Shown here piece after piece: positions 1-5,084 of a stretch of DNA of 5,084 bases. Position numbers and translations under genes: made by a program. The notes under the pieces are model-generated. The model was not told the origin of the DNA. It saw only the letters and a program-made list of their open reading frames with translations, and searched no databases. Origin of the DNA: CAVOBC01 sp963693635 (lineage in GTDB: Bacteria; Pseudomonadota; Gammaproteobacteria; Pseudomonadales; Azotimanducaceae). Location: the NCBI GenBank assembly GCA_963693635.1, contig CAVOBC010000351.1, positions 1 to 5,084 of the forward strand. Reading direction: 5' to 3'. The first letter of the stretch is position 1; every line of letters begins with the position of its first letter.

Positions 1-152
1 TCCGTCAATTCAACATCGAAGACGTGAGTGGCCGTCGCCCCGTCCAAATGGACGTTGTCGTCAAAATCGACATTCACAACCTCCGGCATCTCCTCGTCCG
101 TAGACCTGCGCCATAGCGCCAGGCCGTCGAGCGGCGACTCAGTGAATAACAT
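1..152 (-). CDS. Possible N-terminal fragment of an unassigned protein, cut by the left edge
   Basis: An open minus-strand frame of 50 codons starts at ATG 152 and runs off the left edge. It begins MLFTESPLDGLALWRR and continues through PEVVNVDFDDNVHLDGA to THVFDVELT. The alternating hydrophobic and acidic pattern looks like beta-strand sequence, and I do not recognise the family. The codon just before the ATG is TGA (155-153), so no longer in-frame start exists. That TGA ends a nine-codon frame (182-153, MKQPTLRLV) that abuts the ATG, an arrangement that would permit translational coupling. No good Shine-Dalgarno precedes either ATG. The overlapping plus-strand frame is serine-rich and unlike a natural protein, which mildly favours the minus strand. 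It could instead be the tail remnant of a larger decayed gene. Function is unknown. Confidence 0.35.
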   Translation of the reverse strand, partial: MLFTESPLDGLALWRRSTDEEMPEVVNVDFDDNVHLDGATATHVFDVELT

Positions 153-463
153 TCACACCAATCGCAAAGTGGGTTGTTTCATGTTTACGCCGCGCTCCGC
201 GGGATGTCTATCTGCCCAGTGGGACATCCAGCACAAAACGGACACTTTGAACGATCAATGGCTGTCCAGGGTCGATCGCGATGTCGCTGTCGATGCCTCA
301 AGCAATCTACGAGACCGATGCCTGACGTGGATTTTCACGTTCGTTTCGCGATCCCTGAACGCTGTACAACGCGTCCTCAGTAACCCTTCACAGGCGGGCC
401 ACCGTCTGTACAGGCCTCACCCGTCACGATAATGTGACGCGTTCTTATCCAGGGCACGCCAGC
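153..463. other. Divergent intergenic region without a convincing gene
   Basis: This stretch separates the minus-strand frame at the left edge from the plus-strand hydrolase, so promoters for both would be expected here. The plus-strand frame that crosses it (from about 28 to 432) has a composition unlike a real protein and overlaps the better minus-strand frame. I see no confident -35/-10 pair. It holds the inverted repeat at 202-229 and two copies of the heptamer CTGTACA at 362-368 and 406-412, whose core TGTACA is palindromic. The copies are 44 bases apart and could be chance. Confidence 0.5.
202..229. repeat. Perfect 7-bp inverted repeat, possible operator or hairpin
   Basis: GGATGTC (202-208) and GACATCC (223-229) are exact reverse complements separated by 14 bases. 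The repeat lies about 20 bases upstream of the minus-strand mini-frame start at 182 and 50 bases upstream of the ATG at 152. That position would suit a dimeric regulator site or an mRNA leader hairpin. A further GGACA occurs at 240-244, in the same orientation as the GGACA at 222-226. There is no T-run, so it is not a rho-independent terminator. A 7-bp inverted repeat can arise by chance in a few hundred bases, so a regulatory role is only inferred. Confidence 0.35.
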
Positions 464-1147
464 ATGTCAGACATCGAAGAAGAACTGATCATCGAGCAGA
501 TCGAGATCGGTCCAATGCAGAACTTCACCTACATCGTGGGCTCGAAAAGGACTCGCGAGGTCGCGATCGTCGATCCGGCGTGGGACATCGACAGCCTGAT
601 GCAACACGTCAACGAGCGCGACTACAAACTGACGTCCGCGCTCGTGACCCACTATCACCCGGACCACGTCGGTGGCTCATTCTCAGGCAATAACGTGCCG
701 GGTGTCGCCGAACTGATGGCCGTCAATCCGGTGCGCGTATACGTCAACAAGGCCGAGGCCGCCGGCGTCAAGAAGGTCACCGGGATTTCTGACTCGGACA
801 TGACCCTCGTCGACTCGGGTGACACGTTTCGCCTTGGCGACATCGAGATCGAATTTCTTCACACGCCGGGTCATACCCCGGGCTCCCAGTGCTTCCGCAT
901 CAAACAGACACTGGTCTCCGGCGACACACTCTTTGTCGACGGTTGCGGGCGCGTCGACCTGCCGGGCAGCAACAGCGAAGACATGTACCACAGCCTGCAG
1001 AAGCTGGCTGCCCTGCCCGACGAAACACTGCTGCTGCCTGGCCACAATTACAGCGAAGTGCCGAACGCGACGATGGCAGAGACCAAAAAGAAGAACGTGT
1101 ATATGCGCATTCCGGACCTGACAAGCTGGAAGCAAATGATGGGTTGA
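464..1147 (+). CDS. Metallo-beta-lactamase-fold hydrolase (glyoxalase II / ETHE1-like)
   Basis: A complete 227-residue protein of the MBL-fold superfamily, which includes hydroxyacylglutathione hydrolases (thioester hydrolysis) and persulfide dioxygenases (sulfide oxidation). The metal site is intact: THYHPDH supplies H63, H65, D67 and H68, TPGHT supplies H137, SGDTLF supplies D154 and LPGHNY supplies H194. A CGRVDLPGS segment (161-169) follows the D154 loop, as CGR-D motifs do in the glyoxalase II/ETHE1 branch. The protein ends soon after H194 and lacks the C-terminal substrate-binding domain of classical GloB (about 250 residues), so GloB itself is unlikely. No signal peptide is seen, so it is probably cytoplasmic. 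The start is set at ATG 464 because family similarity begins near MSDIEEELIIEQIEIGPMQN. An upstream in-frame GTG at 434 would add ten unconvincing residues. The Shine-Dalgarno is weak. The exact substrate cannot be told from sequence. Confidence 0.93.
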   Translation: MSDIEEELIIEQIEIGPMQNFTYIVGSKRTREVAIVDPAWDIDSLMQHVNERDYKLTSALVTHYHPDHVGGSFSGNNVPGVAELMAVNPVRVYVNKAEAAGVKKVTGISDSDMTLVDSGDTFRLGDIEIEFLHTPGHTPGSQCFRIKQTLVSGDTLFVDGCGRVDLPGSNSEDMYHSLQKLAALPDETLLLPGHNYSEVPNATMAETKKKNVYMRIPDLTSWKQMMG

Positions 1148-1481
1148 ACCCGCTCGGCCGCAGCCAGCGAGATCAACCTGAACGGGGGGACCGCGCATCG
1201 CGGGACTGTCGTGCCCACAGGGTCATCGTCGAACCCGGATGTTGCACGACAGCCGGGGACCCGAGTGACCACGTCGGCGCTGATCCCGGCCAGCACCGGA
1301 TCGAAGATTGACTCTCCGATACCCCTGCTGCTTGGTGCTTCACCACGACCGGGCTGAACTGATTGGCACTTGGCCCCAGCCTGGCCCAGGACCCGAGCCC
1401 CTGGCCGGCAACGACAGACCCGCCAACAACGTATCATCAGCACAGCTCGAATTCGGTGAAAAAAACGCAGGGAGAAGCCAC
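1148..1481. other. 334-base intergenic gap with a GC-rich hairpin
   Basis: No convincing gene lies here. The carboxylase frame is open upstream to an in-frame ATG at 1308, but the 58 residues it would add are proline-rich and unlike the family's N-terminus. Minus-strand frames here overlap the hydrolase or carboxylase in shadow frames. A short imperfect hairpin is visible: GGCCCAGG (1383-1390) pairs with CCTGGCC (1400-1406) with one bulged C and a 9-base loop. It has no T-run. No clear terminator follows the hydrolase stop. A TATCAT near 1432 could be a -10 element for the carboxylase but lacks a good -35. Confidence 0.5.
1469..1474 (+). promoter_or_regulatory. Ribosome binding site deciding the GTG start of the carboxylase
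   Basis: AGGGAG, continuing into AGAAG, lies 7 bases before the GTG at 1482. This good Shine-Dalgarno match, together with where family similarity begins (WKQEIGELEAR), selects GTG 1482 over the in-frame ATG at 1308. Confidence 0.75.
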
Positions 1482-3032
1482 GTGAGTTGGAAACAGGAAA
1501 TCGGTGAACTTGAAGCGCGCGGCAAGCTTGCTGAGGAGTTGGGAGGCGCCGACAAGGTGGCGCGACAGCACGAGTTTGGCAAGCTGACGATCCGTGAACG
1601 GGTCGAGAAGATTATCGACGACGACTCGTTCCACGAAGTGGGCAAACTCGCCGGCGTCGCCCAATACGACGATGAGGGCAACCTGCAGTCCTTCATGCCG
1701 TCAAACTTCCTCTTCGGCACCGCAGAGATCGACGGGCGACCGGTGATCGTCTCCGGCGATGACTTCACGGTCCGCGGGGGCTCGTCGGAGGCATCGATCG
1801 GTGCAAAACGCAACCAGGCGGAGGGCCTGGCCGCAGAACTCCAGTTGCCGCACGTTCGCCTCGTCGACGGGATGGGTGGCGGCGGGTCGGTCAAATCGAT
1901 CGAGATGTCGGGCCGCACGTACATCCCGCGGATCGCGGGATGGGATACCGTTGTTGGCCACCTGTCAGTGGCGCCTTCAGTCTCACTTGCACTGGGTTCG
2001 GTTGCCGGCATCGGCGCGGCCCGGGTTGCCACGTCACACTACTCGGTGATCGTTAAAAACACCGCACAAATGATGATCGCGGGCCCCGCCCTCGTCGACT
2101 GGGCCAAGCTCGGTGACGTCTCGAAGGAAGAACTGGGTGCGAGCAAAATTCATACGTCCAATGGCGCCATCGATGACGAAGCGCCCGATGAAAATGCCGC
2201 ATTTGCGATGGCCAAACGATTCCTCTCGTACCTGCCCGGCAGTGTCGATGAGTTGCCCCCGGTGACCGCGTGCACCGACCCCGTGGATCGTGCCGAGGAT
2301 ACCCTCCTCGACATCGTGCCGCGGGACCCACGCAAGGTCTACAAGATGCGCAAGATCATCGACGCGGTGGTCGATCGCGAGTCCTTCTTCGAGATGGGAC
2401 GGCGCTGGGGCAAATCAATCATCACGGGATTCGCTCGTCTGGACGGCATCCCGGTCGCCCTTTTCGCCGAGGACCCGATGATCTACGGGGGCGCATGGAC
2501 CTCAGACAGCTGTCGCAAGCTGATCCGTTTCTGTGACATTGCCTCGACCTTTCACCTGCCGCTTGTGCACCTGGTCGACTGCCCCGGCTTTCTCATTGGC
2601 AAGCAATCAGAAGAAACGGCGACTATTCGTTTTGGCTCGCAGGCATTCGCCGCGCTCGGACAAGCGCCTGTGCCGTTCTGCAGCGTTGTCGTGCGCAAGG
2701 CCTTCGGCGTCGCGGGTGCCGCAAATACCAAACCGGGCAGCCATCACTTTCGCTTCGCCTGGCCATCCGGTGATTGGGGTTCACTACCAATCGAAGGCGG
2801 CGCAGAGGTCGCCTACAAAGCGGAACTCGCCGAAGCGGACGACTACGATGCCCACCTCGCGGACATCAAGGCTCGACTCAACCGTGTTCGCTCACCGTTC
2901 CGCACCGCCGAGTTCTTCGAAATCGAGGAGATTATCGATCCGCGCCAAACGCGCGCGAATCTGTGTCGATGGGCGAAACTTGCGGCAAGGTCACTGCGAC
3001 CAGGCCCGGTCAGTTTTGGCTTCAGACCCTGA
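1482..3032 (+). CDS. Acyl-CoA carboxylase beta subunit (carboxyltransferase)
   Basis: A complete 516-residue carboxyltransferase subunit of the propionyl/methylcrotonyl-CoA carboxylase type. It would transfer the carboxyl group from carboxybiotin to an acyl-CoA in the cytoplasm. Both crotonase-like halves are present. The N half has KLTIRERVEKIIDDDSFHEVG (34-54), the FTVRGGSSEASIGAKRNQAE region (95-114), the glycine-rich VDGMGGGGSV (128-137) and GHLSVAPSVSLALGSVAG (159-176). The C half has DPRKVYKMRKIIDAVVD (282-298), the VDCPGFLIGKQSEE turn (365-378), VVVRKAFGVAGAAN (402-415), WPSGDWGSLPIEGGAEVAY (427-445) and the terminal EIIDPRQTR (483-491) ending FGFRP. The C-terminal stretch matches family ends, so it is full length. 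The oxyanion-hole regions differ from canonical PccB/MccB (GGARIQEG and GGAYIAM), pointing to a divergent subfamily whose substrate I cannot name. No biotin carboxylase or carrier gene is adjacent, so its partner must be encoded elsewhere. Confidence 0.93.
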   Translation: MSWKQEIGELEARGKLAEELGGADKVARQHEFGKLTIRERVEKIIDDDSFHEVGKLAGVAQYDDEGNLQSFMPSNFLFGTAEIDGRPVIVSGDDFTVRGGSSEASIGAKRNQAEGLAAELQLPHVRLVDGMGGGGSVKSIEMSGRTYIPRIAGWDTVVGHLSVAPSVSLALGSVAGIGAARVATSHYSVIVKNTAQMMIAGPALVDWAKLGDVSKEELGASKIHTSNGAIDDEAPDENAAFAMAKRFLSYLPGSVDELPPVTACTDPVDRAEDTLLDIVPRDPRKVYKMRKIIDAVVDRESFFEMGRRWGKSIITGFARLDGIPVALFAEDPMIYGGAWTSDSCRKLIRFCDIASTFHLPLVHLVDCPGFLIGKQSEETATIRFGSQAFAALGQAPVPFCSVVVRKAFGVAGAANTKPGSHHFRFAWPSGDWGSLPIEGGAEVAYKAELAEADDYDAHLADIKARLNRVRSPFRTAEFFEIEEIIDPRQTRANLCRWAKLAARSLRPGPVSFGFRP

Positions 3033-3063
3033 CGGCAGCGACCGCACTGTCACAAAGACCCGA

Positions 3064-4096
3064 TCAGCGACATGCTTTGACAAAGAGTTCGACGCCTCGC
3101 TCCTCGACCTCGCGCTAATAGTCGGACAGGTACCGGGTCGCCCGTTTGATATCACCCGGGCGCAGCAGGCCGGACGCACCGATCATCGACGCGAGCTTCG
3201 GCCTCAGCGCCGCGAAGCGCGCCAGGTTTGCTTCAAGGTTTTCTCGCGGAACGCAGAAGCCGCGATACATGCGTTGACGGACGTTGCGCAACCCGAGCTT
3301 CTCATTGAGCGTTGCGTAGTTCGCGCTGACGAGACCCGACATGTCGAAGTCATAAGGGACTCTAAGCAGTTCGCCCGCGGTCTGAATCAGCTTGGTATTG
3401 TGACAGCACGCGTTCTCGCCGAAGGCCCGGATCTGCGAGAAATCGGTGTTGCCAATCATGTACTGGAACATAGCGACCAGGCTCGCGTGCCCCGGGCTGA
3501 GGGCGGCCGGCATCGTGTCGCGGGGCGCTACGTGTTTGCCGGACAAAAGGGCGGTCCTTTTCTCCCTCGCTCCGGTAGGTCACTTCGAGCAGCCTGACTC
3601 GAAAACTCTGGTCAGTTAACTCATTGAACAGACGGTATGCCAGGAACTCCTCCATCGTGTTAGCGGTGAATACCCGACCCTCGCCGCAGTGGGTGACAAG
3701 TTTGACCTTGTCGAGGCCGTCAAAGGCGCTGCCGCGCACCTGCTTTTTCTTCAGGTTGAGCATGATCGGCGGGAATTGGCACTGGACGAGGCGAAAGTTG
3801 CCACGAACGCGCAGTTTGACATCGAAGGTTGCGTCCCCGGCGGTCAGTTTGAACGCGTGCCAGTCGCGTACATCTTTGTCGTCCCGGATCAGCGTTTTTG
3901 TGTCGCCCTCTAACAAGATCGCTAGCGGCTGGCCGACATCTGTCCCAAATACTGGACTGATGGACACGGATTCCGCAGCCTTGAGCCCGACGTTGACGAG
4001 CGCGCTAACGACGACTGCCACGACGAGTGTGACTGCAGACGGACCACGCCGCCGCGCAGGTGATGGAGCAATGGAGGTGATGGCGGCAGTACGCAC
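3064..4096 (-). pseudogene. Conserved exported protein of unknown function, broken by a frameshift and an in-frame TAG
   Basis: The gene starts at GTG 4096; the frame is closed by TGA just upstream (4120-4118). RRR at residues 15-17 and a hydrophobic stretch at 21-37 (AVTLVVAVVVSALVNVG) form a likely signal peptide or anchor. The first frame then carries FDVKLRVRGNFRLVQCQFPP (91-110), LNLKKKQVRG, LDKVKLVTHC and EEFLAYRLFNELT, and is family-like until about YRSEGEKDR (ending 3551). Family sequence resumes in another frame: SLVAMFQYMIGNTDF (to 3439), VPYDFDMSGL (about 3360-3331), RMYRGFC (3273-3253). This requires a +1 shift, one extra base or two missing, within about 3545-3580; AAAA and TTTT runs there are candidate sites. 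That second frame meets TAG at 3117-3115 after YLSDY, yet continues REVEERGVELFVKACR to TGA 3066-3064, a natural-looking C-terminus. Restored length would be about 343 residues. I recognise it only as an uncharacterised exported family. It converges on the carboxylase with a 31-base gap and no clear terminator. Confidence 0.8.
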
Positions 4097-4204
4097 GCAT
4101 GCCGAGCCAGCTTGTGGTCACCCGGCAGATCGGAAATGATGTTACTCCCCTGACGTCGCGGGGCCCCACCCACGACAAGATAGCCCTGGACAAGATCTGC
4201 TCGC

Positions 4205-4238
4205 TCAATTGATCGCTTTCTCAACCATCGTTCTCCTT
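4205..4238 (-). other. Strong Shine-Dalgarno and ATG opening only a 7-codon frame
   Basis: On the minus strand AAGGAG (4238-4233) sits 4 bases before ATG 4228, among the best ribosome-binding signals in the window. The frame reads MVEKAIN and stops at TGA 4207-4205. It lies about 110 bases upstream of the exported-protein start at GTG 4096, which itself has no good Shine-Dalgarno. It could be a leader peptide, the surviving start of a decayed gene, or chance. An overlapping minus frame from ATG 4263 also has a modest Shine-Dalgarno (GAAGG), but its product resembles nothing I know and runs in shadow across the exported-protein gene. Confidence 0.3.
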
Positions 4239-4627
4239 CGATGTCCGCGGACCCACCAGCCATGACGCTACCTTCACAGACTCACAACATTCCGCCGTGT
4301 CTGAATCGCGCGTTGAATCGCTCGCTCGACAGTGCGACCAATAGTTCGAACCACCGGTAGTGAGACCAAGTGCGCTCGGTAGATTGGAGCCGTCTACCTT
4401 ACATGGAAACGACTCACCGGCGCAGAACGAACCCATGTTCAACCCGAGCTCATTATGGTGCCATCAGCGCTACCGGTCAGCCGCGCAATGGGTCCGTCTC
4501 GCTGCTCCGCAGGGCGGGTACCGCGCCCGAAACCGGGTGCGTGAATTACACGTCGCGTGGGACCATGCGTGAGGTGACACCCGACACCCGCAGGCCTCGG
4601 TCAACTCAGATTTCGGTATGCCGAAGC
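4239..4627. other. Intergenic region without a convincing gene
   Basis: This divergent gap lies between the minus-strand exported-protein region and the plus-strand gene at the right edge. The short frames across it on both strands have compositions unlike real proteins, for example rich in serine and cysteine on the minus strand. No confident promoter pair was found. The GC hairpin at 4523-4540 is the only clear structure. Confidence 0.45.
4523..4540 (+). repeat. GC hairpin with an AAAC loop
   Basis: GCGCCCG (4523-4529) pairs with CGGGTGC (4534-4540) around the tetraloop AAAC, giving a 7-bp stem with one G-T wobble as RNA. No T-run follows on either side, so it is not a standard terminator. 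It lies about 90 bases before the ATG at 4628 and may fall in that gene's leader. Function is unknown. Confidence 0.35.
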
Positions 4628-5084
4628 ATGCGCCACTGGCACGCCCTTCAACGCTGGCTGGACGCCAACGCTGACGCCGACGTCGTCGTCGTGTCAGACG
4701 AATTGCCATTGCTCGAGCGACTGGCAAGCGACTATCCGCGCGTGACCACGCGCAACTACGAACCGGCGCGCACGATCGCTTCCCTCTGGCCGGACCTGAT
4801 GCGGGCAATCGACGACCTCAACCGTGAGTTCGGGCGCCGGGTTGACCTGCCAGGCTATCTGCTTGAGTGGGTGCAATGGGCCGAAGGCGGCGACACCAGC
4901 CAGCGTGTGTTTGAGGCCCTGTTAATGATTGAACACTTCGATGCCCTCCTCAAGGCGGTTGTGCACCCCTGCGAACTCACCGTGTTCTGTGAGCCCACGC
5001 TCATTTGGGAAGACGACATTCTCGACAGGGTTGCACGGGTAAACGGCGTATCGATACACCGACATCGTTCGGTCGCGGTCCGAA
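4628..5084 (+). CDS. Unassigned protein, N-terminal 152 residues, possibly glycosyltransferase-like; cut by the right edge
   Basis: An open frame from ATG 4628 runs off the right edge with good codon use. It starts MRHWHALQRWLDANADADVV, whose DVVVVSDELPLLERLA (18-33) looks like a Rossmann-type beta-strand then helix. There follow SLWPDLMRAIDDLNREFG (52-69), the tryptophan-rich DLPGYLLEWVQWAEGGDTS (73-91), the helix RVFEALLMIEHFDALLKAVV (93-112) and FCEPTLIWEDDILDRVARVN (120-139). The alternating Rossmann-like pattern and the pairing of an 'EHFDALLKA' helix with a following strand and 'WEDD' resemble proteins of surface-carbohydrate biosynthesis, but this is a weak inference and I cannot name the family. 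No signal peptide or membrane segment is seen. An in-frame ATG at 4565 would add 21 residues (MREVTPDTRRPRS...) that look non-coding. Neither start has a good Shine-Dalgarno, so the start is uncertain. Confidence 0.7.
   Translation, partial: MRHWHALQRWLDANADADVVVVSDELPLLERLASDYPRVTTRNYEPARTIASLWPDLMRAIDDLNREFGRRVDLPGYLLEWVQWAEGGDTSQRVFEALLMIEHFDALLKAVVHPCELTVFCEPTLIWEDDILDRVARVNGVSIHRHRSVAVR

Noticed and set aside
362..412. Two CTGTACA heptamers 44 bases apart as possible regulator sites
   Set aside because: Only seven bases each, no conserved flanks, and nothing ties them to a known regulator.
28..432. Plus-strand frame of 134 codons
   Set aside because: Serine- and arginine-rich composition unlike a natural protein, no good ribosome binding site, and it overlaps a better minus-strand frame.
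1308..1481. Extended N-terminus of the carboxylase from ATG 1308
   Set aside because: The added 58 residues are proline-rich and unlike the family, whereas GTG 1482 has a good ribosome binding site and matches the usual start.
1340..2032. Minus-strand frame of 230 codons
   Set aside because: It is antisense to the carboxylase N-terminal half, and its proline/serine-rich product is a typical shadow of a GC-rich gene.
3033..3063. Possible bidirectional terminator in the convergent gap
   Set aside because: The 31 bases show no strong inverted repeat with a T-run in either direction.
2533..3597. Plus-strand frame of 354 codons
   Set aside because: It overlaps the carboxylase C-terminal half in another frame and then runs antisense to the exported-protein gene. 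Its arginine/serine-rich product is a shadow.
3624..4139. Plus-strand frame of 171 codons
   Set aside because: It is antisense to the exported-protein gene, whose minus-strand frame shows signal peptide and family-like motifs.

Overview
The window reads as a moderately high-GC bacterial chromosome, probably Pseudomonadota and perhaps gammaproteobacterial. The basis is codon use rich in G/C at third positions, the particular versions of the metallo-hydrolase and carboxyltransferase families present, and the exported-protein family, which I associate with that phylum. No rRNA, tRNA, CRISPR array, transposase or phage gene is visible, and nothing fixes a genus.

Layout from left to right. (1) Positions 1-152, minus strand: the 5' end of a possible gene running off the left edge. 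(2) 153-463: a non-coding divergent gap holding a perfect 7-bp inverted repeat. (3) 464-1147, plus: a complete single-domain metallo-beta-lactamase-fold hydrolase with all metal ligands, close in type to glyoxalase II and ETHE1 proteins. (4) 1148-1481: a 334-base gap without a convincing gene. (5) 1482-3032, plus: a complete acyl-CoA carboxylase beta (carboxyltransferase) subunit with a GTG start and a good ribosome binding site. (6) 3064-4096, minus and convergent with the carboxylase: a conserved exported protein of unknown function. Its reading frame is broken twice, by a +1 frameshift near 3545-3580 and by an in-frame TAG at 3115-3117, with recognisable family sequence continuing past both. 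(7) 4097-4627: mostly non-coding, holding a strong Shine-Dalgarno/ATG on the minus strand that opens only a 7-codon frame, and a GC hairpin. (8) 4628 to the right edge, plus: the N-terminal part of an unassigned protein, possibly related to surface-carbohydrate or glycosyltransferase-like proteins.

The genes do not form an obvious single pathway. The hydrolase and the carboxyltransferase share a strand but are 334 bases apart, and no biotin carboxylase or biotin carrier gene lies beside the carboxyltransferase. I did not find a clear undescribed system. The observation most worth follow-up is the doubly interrupted exported-protein gene, which is either a young pseudogene, a place with sequence errors, or much less likely a recoded gene.
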